Shown here one piece after another: positions 42,375-53,269 of a stretch of 64,000 nt of DNA. Position numbers and translations under genes: made by a program. Location: positions 1 to 64,000 of the forward strand of contig BBZX01000012.1 in NCBI GenBank assembly GCA_001305055.1. Direction: 5' to 3'. The notes under the pieces were generated by a model that saw only the letters and a program-made list of their open reading frames with translations, was not told where the DNA came from and ran no database searches. The stretch is from Clostridia bacterium UC5.1-1C12. GTDB lineage: Bacteria; Bacillota_I; Bacilli_A; Erysipelotrichales; Erysipelotrichaceae. Within the stretch, counting starts at the first letter, position 1, and the number at the start of each line of letters is the position of its first letter.

Positions 42375-43210
42375 TTATAAAGCATTCGCTCCGCCGACAA
42401 TTTCCGTGATCTCCTGGGTAATTGCCGCCTGACGTGCTTGATTATATGCTAATTCTAATGTACTCTTCAAATCCTCAGCATTATCCGTTGCTGTTTCCAT
42501 CGAAGTTCTCCTTGATGCCTGCTCACTCGTTTTCGTTTCAAGATAATAAGAATAAACCAACGATTTAATCGACATCGGAATCAGATCATTTAAAATTTCT
42601 TCTTCACTCGGTTCAAAGATGGTATCGGCAGATGCCCCCTTCTTTTCAACCTTTTCAACCGGCAGCAAAGTGACGATTTTAGGTTCAAACCGCAGCGGAT
42701 TGATAAATTCCGTATAAACGATACGAATCTTACCAATTTCCTGATTTCGGTATTTCGCAAGGGCGCTTTCCGCAAGCTGCGCTAACAGCGCATAATTATC
42801 ATCCTCAACCTGGATATACTCCTCAACCACATTGCGCTGACGGCTTTTAGCCCAGACAGCCCCCTGTGTGCCAAGCATTACCAGCTGTTCATCCTGCGGA
42901 CATTCAGCTTCCAGCAGGCGATAAACATTTGCGTTATATGCTCCGCATAAACCCATATCGGAAGTAAAGACAATTGTCAGCGTCGGTGCATCCGCATTTT
43001 CTACCAGATAAGGATTATCAAAGTTGTAAGGTTTGCCAAAATCTGTTCCAGCACTTCTTTCAGATAATGTGCATATTCCTTATTCTGCTTCATTCTTTCC
43101 TTTTGACGGGTATACTTACTGGCGGCAACCAACTGCATCGCTTTAGTGATCTTCATCGTTGAATCTACGGAACGGATACGGCTCTTGATGGCTAATTGAC
43201 TAGCTCCCAT
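42375..43210 (-). CDS. atpG: ATP synthase gamma subunit
   Basis: Central rotor shaft. The N-terminal helix [25 protein letters not shown] and the signature [15 protein letters not shown] are typical. One base is missing near 43024; restoring it gives [20 protein letters not shown] between the two pieces. About 278 residues. Four bases separate it from atpA. Confidence 0.94.
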
Positions 43211-43214
43211 AAGC

Positions 43215-44753
43215 CTAACCTTCGATCAGCTTTGAAAAAACGTCAGCGAATTCATCAAGCACTTCTTTGATATGTGCATTTAATTCATTACTGATATCGT
43301 GTTTTTCATTAATCTCATCCACAATTTCAGGATGCTTTTCATGCATCATCTTAAGCATTTCTGTCTCATAAGAATGGACATTCTCCACATCCACATTCTT
43401 GAGATAGCCATATTTAGCCGCAAATAAGGATAAAACCTGATCTGCGACACTCATTGGATCATACTGATTCTGTTTCAGCAATTCAGTCAATTTCGCACCA
43501 TGGTCCAAGGTTGCTTTAGTTGCCGGATCAAGATCCGAACCAAATTTAGCAAATGCCTGCAGCTCACGATATTGAGCAAGTTCCAGCTTCAAAGAACCTG
43601 ATACCTTTTTCATGGCTTTAACCTGCGCTGCTGATCCTACACGGGATACGGACAAACCGCTGTCAACAGCCGGCCGGATACCTTCATTAAATAATTCTGT
43701 CTGCAAGAAGATCTGACCATCGGTAATAGAGATAACATTGGTAGGAATATAAGCCGAAATATCTCCCGCCTGCGTCTCAATGATCGGCAGAGCTGTTAAT
43801 GAACCATTGCCATATTCCTCATTCATCTTCGCGGCCCGCTCTAAAAGGCGGCTGTGCAGATAGAATACATCACCCGGATAGGCTTCACGGCCCGGCGGAC
43901 GTTTCAACAGCAAGGACAGTGTACGATAAGCAACCGCATGCTTACTTAAATCATCATAAACGATCAGGACGTCTTTGCCCTGCTCCATCCATTCTTCACC
44001 CATCGCGCAGCCACTGTATGGCGCGATATACTGTAAAGGCGCCAGCTCAGAAGCTGTTGCAGCCACCACGGTCGTATAATCCATTGCGCCATGCTGACGG
44101 AGTTTTTCAACGATCTGGGCTACTGTACTGGCTTTTTGACCAATTGCTACATAGATACAATTAATATTTTCATTTTTCTGATTGATGATCGTATCAACCG
44201 CAATTGCCGTCTTACCAGTCTGACGGTCACCGATAATCAGCTCACGCTGACCGCGGCCGATCGGAATCATCGAGTCAATAACCTTCAAACCAGTCTGAAC
44301 TGGCTGATGCACTGACTTACGTGTCATAACACCAGGCGCAACACGTTCAATCGGACGGAATTTATCCGCTTTGATTTCCGGTCCGCCGTCAATTGCCTGA
44401 CCTAATGCGTTAACAACACGGCCAAGCAAATCATCCCCAACCGGTACTTCAACGATCCTGCCGGTACGCTTTACCGTATCACCTTCACTGATCAGTGTAT
44501 CACTTCCCATTAAAACAGCACCGACATGTTCTTCTTCAAGATTCAGCACCATTCCATATACATCATGCGGGAATAACAGCAATTCTCCGGACATGGCATT
44601 TTCCAGCCCATGAATCAGGGCAATACCGTCACCAATCGTAATTACTGTTCCTGTTTCCGCAACTTCAAGCTCTTCATCATAGTGCATGATCTGCTCCTTG
44701 ATGATTTTACTAATTTCTTCAGGTCTTAAATTCACATTCGTCACCTCACTCAT
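43215..44753 (-). CDS. atpA: ATP synthase alpha subunit
   Basis: Non-catalytic nucleotide-binding F1 subunit. P-loop [11 protein letters not shown] near residue 170, and the signature [17 protein letters not shown]. The full length of 512 residues is unbroken. It overlaps atpH by 4 bases (ATGA). Confidence 0.97.
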   Translation of the reverse strand: MSEVTNVNLRPEEISKIIKEQIMHYDEELEVAETGTVITIGDGIALIHGLENAMSGELLLFPHDVYGMVLNLEEEHVGAVLMGSDTLISEGDTVKRTGRIVEVPVGDDLLGRVVNALGQAIDGGPEIKADKFRPIERVAPGVMTRKSVHQPVQTGLKVIDSMIPIGRGQRELIIGDRQTGKTAIAVDTIINQKNENINCIYVAIGQKASTVAQIVEKLRQHGAMDYTTVVAATASELAPLQYIAPYSGCAMGEEWMEQGKDVLIVYDDLSKHAVAYRTLSLLLKRPPGREAYPGDVFYLHSRLLERAAKMNEEYGNGSLTALPIIETQAGDISAYIPTNVISITDGQIFLQTELFNEGIRPAVDSGLSVSRVGSAAQVKAMKKVSGSLKLELAQYRELQAFAKFGSDLDPATKATLDHGAKLTELLKQNQYDPMSVADQVLSLFAAKYGYLKNVDVENVHSYETEMLKMMHEKHPEIVDEINEKHDISNELNAHIKEVLDEFADVFSKLIEG

Positions 44754-45290
44754 TGCAGCGCAGTATTGACAACTTCTTCCCTGAGACGGGCTAAACGATT
44801 AGCCGCAGAGTTATCAAGAATCTGGTCATTGATTTTAATTCTTAGACCCGCAAGCAGTGCTTTATCCACGTACCACCTGCATTCAACTTTTTGATTCATT
44901 TTCTGTTCAAGCATTTCTGAAACACGTTTTTTCTCATTCTCATCCAATTCAACCGCACTTGACACAGCAGCAACCGCAATATGAAAATGATTATTATACA
45001 ATGCTTCAAACTCCTCAACAGCATCCTTAAACTTGACAAAACGGTTCTTATCAATCATATACTTCATATAATTCAGTAATAAATGATCGATATCTTTTCC
45101 ATAAATTTTTTCAAGCAGTTTCTTTCTTTTCCTGTTTGCGAACCTTTGGATGATTCAAAACCTTCACCAAATCAGGCGTCATCGTCGATAAGACAACATG
45201 ACACTCCTGTTTAAACCGATCCAGTTTATTGCATTCAAGGCCAATCTCAAACAGCGCTTCACCATAACCCTTCGCTACTAACCCTGCCAT
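44750..45290 (-). CDS. atpH: ATP synthase delta subunit
   Basis: Peripheral-stalk subunit linking F1 to the b dimer. The N-terminal helical domain starts [17 protein letters not shown] at 45290; the C-terminal domain carries [19 protein letters not shown] and the ending [15 protein letters not shown] (family pattern DxSxxxRL). A one-base shift near 45121 (one A too many, or two too few) breaks the frame; corrected it reads [17 protein letters not shown]. About 180 residues. It overlaps the end of atpF by 13 bases. Confidence 0.92.
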
Positions 45291-45796
45291 GGTGTTTCAC
45301 CTGCATTATTGATAAAGTCATCGATATACTTCTTCTGTTCTTCATCATTTAACTCCTTGCCGACAATCTTTTCTGCAGCAAGGAAGGCAACCTCTGTGAT
45401 TTCTTTCTTGATGTCTTTTTCAGCCATCATCTTTTCACGTTCAATATCACGCTGTGCCTTTTCAACAGCATTGTTTGCATCAACACGAGCCTTGCTCAAA
45501 ATCTGAGCGCCTTCCTGCTTCGCGCTGAGCTTTGCCGCCTCAATGATCTCATGAGCTTCATTCTTAGCTCCTTTTAATTGTTGAGCATACTGCTGTTTAA
45601 ATGCTTCACCTTCCGCATGTGCCTGCTGACCGCTGGCAATTTCATCGGCAATCAGTTTCTGACGGCGGTCAAAATACCCCAGCACCTGAGGCCAGAAAAA
45701 ATGTTTAGCAAGCAGACAGATCAGCACAGTAGAAATCAGAACGAGTATCATATCTGTGACATTCAGACGCAGATAGTTATCAATATTAATATTCAT
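45278..45796 (-). CDS. atpF: ATP synthase b subunit
   Basis: Peripheral-stalk stator. One N-terminal membrane helix (MILVLISTVLICLLAKHFFWPQ), then a long charged coiled coil with GEAFKQQYAQQLKGAKNEAH and the usual RARxDANNAVEKAQ-like stretch. 172 residues. Confidence 0.95.
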   Translation of the reverse strand: MNINIDNYLRLNVTDMILVLISTVLICLLAKHFFWPQVLGYFDRRQKLIADEIASGQQAHAEGEAFKQQYAQQLKGAKNEAHEIIEAAKLSAKQEGAQILSKARVDANNAVEKAQRDIEREKMMAEKDIKKEITEVAFLAAEKIVGKELNDEEQKKYIDDFINNAGETPWQG

Positions 45797-45830
45797 GATA
45801 CCCTCCTTTTCTTAATTTTCACTACCCAGA

Positions 45831-46091
<261 letters not shown>

Positions 46092-46100
46092 CTATAGCTT

Positions 46101-46817
46101 TTAGTCTTCTTCCGGGAAAGCCTGTCCCAAGAAAAAGGTTGATAAAGTGAAAAAGATGTAAGTCTGAATGCATCCTGAGAAAATATCAAAATACATATGT
46201 AGAAATGGTGTAACAATGAACAACGAAGCGCCTAATCCTGTAAACAGATTGTTTAATACCGCAAACAAACTGTAAATCAGCGTCATGATGATCGTTCCTC
46301 CCAGCATATTACCAAACAGACGCAATGAGAGCGAAAGCGGGAATACGCAGTCACCAAGAATATTCAATGGTGTAAGAATCCAGATAGGTTCGGTCCATCC
46401 CTTAAGATGACCCAAAATCCCCTGTTCCTTAAAGGCGGTGAACTGAATCACACAGAACATGATTACGGCAAGTGTTGCATTGACGCTTAAGTTGGATGTC
46501 GGTGCCTGTACACCTAACAGGCTGCTCAGATTTGAAAGCAGCATGATAATAATCATGGTTCCATATAATGGAAGAAACTTTCGCGTCCGTTTACCGAGGC
46601 TGTTGTTTACGATCCAGATTACTAACTGCACAGCAGCTTCCGCAACCAGCAAAATGCCATGCGGTGCCTGTGAAGCGTCAGCCTTCTTGAACTTGTTGCC
46701 AAGTACGACCATCAGTACAGCTACAATCGTACAGATCGCCAGCCAGACCAGGATTGATACATGGATCTGGATCTCAAGCGAACCGATCGTAAGCAATATG
46801 CCATCAAAATTCTCCAA
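46101..46817 (-). CDS. atpB: ATP synthase a subunit
   Basis: Membrane stator that forms the ion channel with the c-ring. Five or six helices; SLRLFGNMLGG carries the essential Arg facing the rotor carboxylate. 238 residues, unbroken. Confidence 0.95.
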   Translation of the reverse strand: MENFDGILLTIGSLEIQIHVSILVWLAICTIVAVLMVVLGNKFKKADASQAPHGILLVAEAAVQLVIWIVNNSLGKRTRKFLPLYGTMIIIMLLSNLSSLLGVQAPTSNLSVNATLAVIMFCVIQFTAFKEQGILGHLKGWTEPIWILTPLNILGDCVFPLSLSLRLFGNMLGGTIIMTLIYSLFAVLNNLFTGLGASLFIVTPFLHMYFDIFSGCIQTYIFFTLSTFFLGQAFPEED

Positions 46818-47180
46818 CTATTTCACCTCCTTGTCCGCAAAAAAGCGGGTATAGATTAAAATTGCTGCCTTGTTGCAAAGGAAACCAGCCAACAGCGCGA
46901 AAATATTAAATCCCCGCCAATAGCTGACGCCGAAGATCAGCGCATAGATCATATAGCGCAGCAGATAGTTTGCACGGGCACTGCGGCCGGCACTCGGCCC
47001 ATTGATTTTATAAGCCATTTTAACTACCATGTTGAAGCCGATGATCGATACCAATGCACCAATCGCAATTCCACCTGTAATCGATGCTTCTTTAAAAATA
47101 AGCGAGAGTACAATCAGGACTCCGGCTAAAAGCAATGTCAGCTTGCGTATCTGATAGGCCAGTATGGTTTTTTCATCCAT
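46818..47180 (-). CDS. atpI: ATP synthase subunit I (AtpI-like)
   Basis: 120 residues with four hydrophobic helices, located between atpZ-like and atpB genes, the standard site of the assembly factor AtpI (helps c-ring assembly). Sequence conservation in this family is low, so the call leans on position, size and topology. Confidence 0.75.
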   Translation of the reverse strand: MDEKTILAYQIRKLTLLLAGVLIVLSLIFKEASITGGIAIGALVSIIGFNMVVKMAYKINGPSAGRSARANYLLRYMIYALIFGVSYWRGFNIFALLAGFLCNKAAILIYTRFFADKEVK

Positions 47181-47361
47181 TTTTTGAAGTCTCCCTTATT
47201 AATAAATACAAACTGCCAAACAGCACATAAAGCAGCAGCGCAATCATGATCCATGGTGTCGTATGTAATTGCTCATCAACCCATTTACCAAAAAATATCG
47301 CAAAGATACTTCCCACAACGATCCGTGTGACAAAGCGTGTCGCCTTATGATAGCCATTCAT
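47173..47361 (-). CDS. atpZ: AtpZ/AtpI-like small membrane protein
   Basis: 62 residues with two membrane helices and the conserved-looking GKWVDEQLHTTPW between them, typical of the AtpZ/small AtpI family found at the start of atp operons. Overlaps AtpI by 8 bases and upp by one base. AtpZ-type proteins have been linked to Mg2+/ion handling or assembly of Na+-type enzymes. Confidence 0.7.
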   Translation of the reverse strand: MNGYHKATRFVTRIVVGSIFAIFFGKWVDEQLHTTPWIMIALLLYVLFGSLYLLIRETSKNG

Positions 47362-47981
47362 TATTTTGTACCAAAGATACGGTCGCCGGCATCACCAAGG
47401 CCTGGTACGATATAACCTTTTTCATTCAGCTTATCATCCAATGCCGCTAAATAAATATCAACATCAGGGTGTTGTGCCTCTACAGCTTTGACGCCTTCCG
47501 GAGCGCCGACCAGACAAACCAAACGAATATTCTTCGCGCCCTGACGTTTAACCATTGTGATTGCCGCATTCGCGCTGCCGCCGGTCGCCAGCATTGGGTC
47601 AACAATCATCACAACGGCATCATCCATGCATTTTGGATATTTCGCAAAATATTCATGAGGTTCAAGCGTCTCTTCATCACGATACAATCCGATATGTGCC
47701 ACCTTTACCGTCGGCACCAGATCACAGATACCATTAACCATGCCCAGTCCCGCACGCAGAATCGGTACTAAAACAATATCTGTTGCCAATGTCTTGGTAT
47801 GACAGTCACCCATCGGTGTTTCCACAATCACATCACGGGTTGGAACATCACGGGTAATTTCATACGCCATCAAACCGGCGATCTCGTCAAGATTCTGACG
47901 GAAATCTTTGGTAGACGTATCCTTAGACCGCATGATAGCCAGTTTATGCGTAATCAAAGGGTGTTCTAAAACATGTAACAT
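47361..47981 (-). CDS. upp: Uracil phosphoribosyltransferase
   Basis: Pyrimidine salvage: uracil + PRPP to UMP. PRPP-binding motif [13 protein letters not shown] and the C-terminal uracil-binding end [14 protein letters not shown]. 206 residues. The upp-atp linkage is the same as in Bacillus, and the overlapping stop/start suggests transcription with the atp genes. Confidence 0.96.
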   Translation of the reverse strand: MLHVLEHPLITHKLAIMRSKDTSTKDFRQNLDEIAGLMAYEITRDVPTRDVIVETPMGDCHTKTLATDIVLVPILRAGLGMVNGICDLVPTVKVAHIGLYRDEETLEPHEYFAKYPKCMDDAVVMIVDPMLATGGSANAAITMVKRQGAKNIRLVCLVGAPEGVKAVEAQHPDVDIYLAALDDKLNEKGYIVPGLGDAGDRIFGTK

Positions 47982-48419
47982 ACGTTTCCTCCATTACTGT
48001 GGATCACAGCCACTAATTCTTGATAAGTATACCATTTCTGACACCAAATGAGTAGCCTGTTTGCTAATTTTTTTAGCCATTTTCACAAACTATAAAAGGT
48101 GTTCAGCTCACTGCTTTTAAGCAGGAACCTAGGCAGTCACTTATATAAAGCGCATACATTAAGAATAAGTGATTCAAATCAACCTTTTCTTTTTTGTGAT
48201 AAAAGCAGCATTTTTAACAACTACCATTCAGCGTAGAAAAATATACTTACTAACAGTCTCAGCAGTTCTGTCAGATATAATTATACCCTTAAAATTGAAT
48301 CTTGTATTTACACAAAATCAAATTTCTGTCTAAATCGCATAATTGGGATTTTCATGGTCATGAATATTGACAAATTCGCTCATAATTCACTATATTATGA
48401 CATTCTTTAACAATCATCT
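47982..48419. other. Intergenic region upstream of upp
   Basis: 438 bp with the upp promoter near 48030 and two unexplained inverted repeats: CTGCTT-TT-AAGCAG at about 48112-48125, and TCACTTAT/ATAAGTGA at 48137-48144 and 48165-48172. No coding frame of note. The downstream part also holds the 3' end of the LysR-gene transcript. Confidence 0.4.
48026..48034 (-). promoter_or_regulatory. Extended -10 promoter of upp-atp
   Basis: On the minus strand TGGTATACT matches an extended -10 (TGnTATAAT with one change), about 45 bases upstream of the upp start and its GGAGG. No good -35 is seen, as expected for an extended -10 promoter. Confidence 0.5.
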
Positions 48420-49292
48420 TTATGCTTTCCCAAGCATTGTGTAGATTTCATGATATATATCCTTATATATACTGTTTTTACGCCAGATAAAATTGAATTC
48501 ATGGGTTGCGGAAAAATCATTTAAGGTAATTTCCCTTAAGATTCCCTGATCCAATTCCTGCTGAACCACCGGCTGATAAAAGAATGATATACCAGCACCC
48601 GCACAAACCATCTTCTTAATTGTATTCAGGTTGCCGATTTCAACCTTATGTGAAAAATCATTCAGTGTCAGATTTTTCTCTTTCAGCTTCCGCTCCAGCA
48701 TTTCACGTGTTCCTGAACCGGCTTCACGGACAAGCAGTCTTTCATTAAGCAGGTCCGTCATTGATTTTGCAAAGCATTGATAATCATAGGCACAAACCGG
48801 CAGGAATCGCTCACAGCTATATACGATGCTGTCATAAGAGGACTTTGCAAAGAAGCCTTCAACGATTGCAAAATCAATATCTCCATTATCCAGCATTTGA
48901 ATCAGTTTCGCTGTATTGGCAACAAACATGCGTATTTCCGCTTCAGGCTCATGCTCTAAAACCTTCAGCAACACCTTTGGCATGATATATTCACCGATCG
49001 TCAGCGTGGCTCCGAAATGCAGAACTCTTTTTGAAGTTTGCTGATGAATCATTTCAATCAGCTTCTGTGCATCATGACGCATCGTAGTGGCCGCCTGCCG
49101 AAACATCATGCCAGCCTCACTCAATACCAGCTGTTTGCCTTCATAGCTGATAAGCCGAGTGCCTGCCTGAGTTTCTAAAGCTCGTATATGCTGTGAGACC
49201 GCCGGCTGGGTAATATGCAGCAATTGAGCTGCCTTTGTGTAATTCATGGTTTCACAGACTACTAAAAAGGTTTCAACTTTAACGTCCAGCAT
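48420..49292 (-). CDS. LysR-family transcriptional regulator
   Basis: N-terminal helix-turn-helix (TKAAQLLHITQPAVSQHIRALE) and C-terminal substrate-binding domain (GATLTIGEYIMPKVL..., GAGISFFYQP). I start at 49292 because GGGAGGTGAT lies just upstream; an ATG five codons earlier sits inside that site. 290 residues. Divergent from the exported flavin reductase, so that gene is the likely target. Confidence 0.9.
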   Translation of the reverse strand: MLDVKVETFLVVCETMNYTKAAQLLHITQPAVSQHIRALETQAGTRLISYEGKQLVLSEAGMMFRQAATTMRHDAQKLIEMIHQQTSKRVLHFGATLTIGEYIMPKVLLKVLEHEPEAEIRMFVANTAKLIQMLDNGDIDFAIVEGFFAKSSYDSIVYSCERFLPVCAYDYQCFAKSMTDLLNERLLVREAGSGTREMLERKLKEKNLTLNDFSHKVEIGNLNTIKKMVCAGAGISFFYQPVVQQELDQGILREITLNDFSATHEFNFIWRKNSIYKDIYHEIYTMLGKA

Positions 49293-49330
49293 AAAATCAC
49301 CTCCCATTAAGTATAACTTATTTTTTATAT

Positions 49331-49345
49331 ATAAGATATTCTTAT
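49331..49345. promoter_or_regulatory. Candidate LysR operator
   Basis: ATAAGATATTCTTAT is a perfect 15-bp palindrome containing the T-N11-A motif of LysR regulators, midway between the divergent LysR gene and the promoter of the flavin reductase. Confidence 0.5.
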
Positions 49346-49366
49346 CGTTAAATAAGTAATCATAAT

Positions 49367-49395
49367 TTTACATAATGATTTAAGCTTGATAATAT
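49367..49395 (+). promoter_or_regulatory. Sigma-A promoter of the flavin reductase gene
   Basis: TTTACA (49367-49372), a 17-base spacer, then TAATAT (49390-49395). Transcription would start near 49402, at the base of a hairpin. Confidence 0.65.
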
Positions 49396-49402
49396 ATTAA
49401 CT

Positions 49403-49423
49403 AAAAAGGTCAGGAACCTTTTT
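49403..49423 (+). promoter_or_regulatory. 5' UTR hairpin before the flavin reductase
   Basis: AAAAAGGT (49403-49410) pairs with ACCTTTTT (49416-49423) and ends just before the GGAGGG ribosome binding site. It would sit at the very 5' end of the mRNA, as a stabiliser or a small attenuator. Confidence 0.5.
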
Positions 49424-49434
49424 TGGAGGGAAAT

Positions 49435-51157
49435 ATGAACAACAAATTTGTAAAGGCAAGTCTTGCCGGCTTCATGGCAATGAGTCTTGGCGCTTGTTCC
49501 AGCAAAAATGCTCCGGTTGACAACAAAGAACCGGGAACAGCAGCCGGAACATTTGAAGCTAAAGCTTCAGGCTACGGTGGTGAACTTAATCTGACAGTCA
49601 CCATTGACAACAATGTTATTACGGATATCGCATTAGGTGAAAATCATGAAACTAATGTCGTTATCGACCGCGCATTCCCAATTATCAGGATCGTATATTA
49701 GAAGCTAATTCACCTGTCGTTGACAGCGTGAGTGCTGCTACTTTCTCATCTTTCGCAGTAAAGAGCGCCGTAGCTGACGCAATGAAACAGGCAGGCATGG
49801 AGGTTGAGGCAATCACCATGACAACTGCAGGCCCGGCTAAAGAAGCTAAAACAATTGAAGATGTAAATGCTGATATCGTAGTTGTCGGCGGCGGTCCTTC
49901 TGGATTGGCTGCAGCGATTACGGCTAAAGAAGCAAATCCAGATGCGAACGTTATTCTGGTAGAAAAATTTGATATTCTGAGCGGTAATGGTAAGTTTGAT
50001 ATGAACTTCTATGACCTGATTAATTCTGAAGCACAAAAAGCAGCAGGTACAGAACGCTACACTGAAAATGCTGTGGAAAATTTCATTGAAGACATGAAGG
50101 ATGCCGGTGATACTGCTGAGCGGCTGCAGGTTTGGGCTGAGCAGGAAGCACAGCTTGATGCATGGCTGAGAGGCATGGGCGTTGAACTTGATTACAACTA
50201 TGGCAGTACAAACCACATGGCTAAAGAAGACCAATATGCCGGTGAGGTTGTACAGGCTGGTTTAGAAAAACGCGCACAAGCATTAAATATTGATATCCGC
50301 ACCGGTACTAAGGGTAATGACCTAATCATGGAAAACGGTGAATGCAAAGGTATTATGGTTACTAACAATAATAATGAAAGCTATAACATTCTGGCAGCTG
50401 CGACGATCATCGCAACCGGCGGCTTCAGTTCTAACAAGGAATTGGTTGCCGAATACGCTCCTGGTTATGAAGTATTAAATACGTCAAATCAATTAGGTAC
50501 TACAGGTGATTTTGTAAAAGTATTTGAAAAGAATGGTTTCGCAATGGAGAACATGGACATGGTTCGTGTATTCCCATTAATTATTTCTGTACGCCGTGAT
50601 TTAACTGGCGGTGCTGATCAATTCATTCTTGTTAATAAAGAAGGAAATCGTTTCATTGCTGAAAGTGCCGGCGGTATAAATTTAGGCACAACAATCCAAG
50701 CTCAGACTGACGGTGCAGCTTACTATATCACTGACCAGAGTGGTTATGATTCATTCTATCGTATCAGAAAACATGTTGATGCCGGCTATTATGTAAAAGG
50801 TAATACGATGGCAGAAATTGCTGAACAGTTAGGTATTGATGCTGAACAATTACAAGCAACTTTGACAGCTTCAACGCGGCTGCTGCAGCGGGTGAAAATG
50901 ATGAATTCTCAGGTAAACCAGAAAATCGTCCAATGGATGCTCAGGGGCCTTATTATGCAGTACGTGTAGAATCAGCTAACCACATGACTAAGGGCGGTGT
51001 CGTTGCTAACGAAAAAGCTCAGGTACTTTATGAAGATGGTTCCGTTGTAAAAGGACTGTTCGCTTCCGGTGAAGTTACATGGCAGTCAGGCGGTTATTCA
51101 CAATCTGTAGTATTCGGGCGTGTTGCCGGTGAAAATGCTGCAGCTAGTTTAGAATAA
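49435..51157 (+). CDS. Exported FMN/FAD-dependent reductase (fumarate/urocanate reductase-like)
   Basis: About 574 residues. The signal peptide has a lipobox (SLGACSS); an FMN-binding domain follows with DSVSAATF, whose Thr would carry covalent FMN (added by ApbE). Then comes an FAD-binding domain (ADIVVVGGGPSGLAAAI, TIIATGGFSSNKELV) of the fumarate reductase family, ending TKGGVVAN...GLFASGEVT. Frame breaks near 49678 (C3 for C4) and near 50868 split it; restored joints read AFPNYQDRILEAN and FNAAAAAGENDEF. Start chosen after GGAGGG. It would act as terminal reductase of an extracytoplasmic flavin chain; the substrate is unknown. Confidence 0.88.
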
Positions 51158-51163
51158 GAAAAT

Positions 51164-51210
51164 AAAAATCTGTGACTTTAGTAAGAACTACTATCGATCA
51201 CAGATTTTTT
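51164..51210 (+). terminator. Terminator of the flavin reductase
   Basis: AAAAATCTGTGA (51164-51175) pairs with TCACAGATTTTTT (51198-51210), starting seven bases past the stop. Confidence 0.85.
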
Positions 51211-51450
51211 CTATTCAAAATATATAGGTGTCAAAGAAATCTTTTTAAAGCGTACCGCTTTATCCCAGTTGCATTCATAGTAATAGAATACATCATCCAC
51301 ATATATCTCATTTTTTAGTCATTATATCATGTATATCATAAATTCTGTAACTAATAAGAATGGTCTATCTCAATTTCATTTAATAATTATTTCTGCTGAT
51401 TCTGTTGAATTACATAATAAAGTCATTAAATGTAAGTAACATGTATACGT

Positions 51451-51861
51451 TCATGAACATTTTACAGCCAGCAATAATTTAATATCTTCAAAATTCTTTC
51501 TGTTCATGACTCTGTAATGGATCCAGCCGCCGTCACTGCAAGGATACTTATGATCGATATATTCCTGTGTATCCTTGCAAACACGATCATAAACTGATGA
51601 AAACTGCTTATCGGTTAATCGCAGCATGACAGTAAATGCGCCATTTTCAGCGAAAATATTACATACTAATTTTTGCTTTCTCTTATGAGCAATTCCCCAA
51701 CCATAATTATTACCATATGGAAAAACGATTTTTTGTTCCGTATCATAAGTATCATGCAGCCATTCACTGAGTTCGATAAACAGCAGCGCAGCATCACCGC
51801 AATATGCACTCATTTCATCCATTGTCGGAACTAGTTGTTTATTAAGCATTCTTTCATACAT
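51451..51861 (-). CDS. DUF3788 family protein
   Basis: 136 residues with the family features FPYGNNYGWGIAHKRK, LVCNIFAENGAFTVML and the late GGWIHYRVMNRKNFEDIKLLLAVK. DUF3788 proteins are small, soluble and of unknown function, common in Bacillota. GGAGG is upstream. It stands alone, flanked by ~290 and ~180 bp of non-coding sequence. Confidence 0.75.
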   Translation of the reverse strand: MYERMLNKQLVPTMDEMSAYCGDAALLFIELSEWLHDTYDTEQKIVFPYGNNYGWGIAHKRKQKLVCNIFAENGAFTVMLRLTDKQFSSVYDRVCKDTQEYIDHKYPCSDGGWIHYRVMNRKNFEDIKLLLAVKCS

Positions 51862-52019
51862 ATTCAGATAACCTCCATTTGGGAATTAATCAAAGTCATT
51901 GAAATGACGATCTTCTCCATATCTTTCAGTTTAATTGTCAGCAAGCCTCATGTTAAAATAATATCGAATTTGCCATTAAATATATATATTGTCTCTTAAA
52001 TTTAAGTACATAAAAAGAA

Positions 52020-52037
52020 AACCGTCCTTAGACGGTT
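52020..52037 (-). terminator. Terminator of glyA
   Basis: AACCGTC (52020-52026) pairs with GACGGTT (52031-52037) around CTTA, followed on the minus strand by TTCTTTT. It directly follows the glyA stop. Confidence 0.85.
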
Positions 52038-52039
52038 AA

Positions 52040-53266
52040 TTATGCTTCACGATGAATTGGATATTTAACAGTCAGCTCACAAACCTCTTCACGAATCTTT
52101 GCCAGTTCTTCCGCATTCTCTTTATTCTTTAACGCTCTTGAAATCCAAAGCGCTACTTGTTTAAATTCGGCTTCTTTGAAGCCCCGGGTTGTCATGGCCG
52201 CTGTGCCCAAACGAATCCCTGATGTTACAAATGGTTTTTGTGTATCAAAAGGAATTGTATTCTTGTTGCAGGTAATGCATACTTCATCAAGAATTTTTTC
52301 GCATTCCTTACCGCTGACACCGATTGAACCCATCACATCCACAAGAATCAAATGGTTATCAGTACCGCCGGTTACGATTCTGAACCTTCGGCTTTTAATG
52401 TATCACTTAAAACTTTGCAGTTATCGATGATTTGCTTTGCATACTCTTTAAATTCAGGCTGCAGCACCTCGTTAAAGCACACTGCTTTCGCCGCGATGAT
52501 GTGCATCAGCGGGCCGCCCTGCATGCCAGGGAACACTTCTTATCCAATAATGCCGCGTACTTTTCTTTACAGAGAATAATGCCGCCGCGCGGGCCTCTTA
52601 ATGTTTTATGGGTTGTAGAAGTGACAAAATCACAATAAGGAACTGGATTTGGATGCAGACCCGCTGCTACTAAACCTGCGATATGCGCCATATCTACCAT
52701 CAGATAAGCACCGCATGCATCAGCGATTTCCCTGAATTTGGCGAAATCAATGATCCGCGGATAGGCACTTGCGCCGGCTACGATCAGCTTCGGTTTTTCG
52801 CGCATTGCGATTTCCATAACCTCATCATAATCAATGGTTTCACTTTCACGGTTAACGCCATAGCTGACAAAATGATACAGCGTTCCTGAGAAATTTAAAG
52901 GATGTCCATGTGTCAGGTGTCCGCCGGAGCTAAGATCCATTCCCAGCACCTTATCACCAGGTTCAAGAACAGCCATATAAACACCCATATTAGCCTGGGA
53001 TCCTGAATGCGGCTGCACATTCGCATGCTCGGCTCCAAAAATACGGCATAAACGCTCTCTGGCAATGTTTCCACTACATCCACATTGACACAGCCGCCGT
53101 AATATCGCTTGCTTGGATAGCCTTCCGCATATTTATTCGTCAAAATACTGCCGGCTGCTTCCATAACTTCATCGGATACATAATTCTCGGAGGCAATCAG
53201 TTCAATGTTATATAACTGACGCTTTGCTTCTTCTTCAATGGCTGCCTGAATTTCAAGATCTTTCAT
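52040..53266 (-). CDS. glyA: Serine hydroxymethyltransferase
   Basis: PLP enzyme that converts serine and tetrahydrofolate to glycine and 5,10-methylene-THF. Landmarks are [57 protein letters not shown] and the PLP-lysine motif [12 protein letters not shown]. Three single-base losses interrupt it near 53073, 52538 and 52376; corrected joints read [31 protein letters not shown] and [13 protein letters not shown]. About 410 residues. Four bases separate its start from rpiB. Confidence 0.94.
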
Positions 53267-53269
53267 TTT

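Noticed and set aside
46101..48419. tRNA or rRNA genes in the intergenic regions
   Set aside because: No cloverleaf-like or rRNA-like sequence was recognised by eye.
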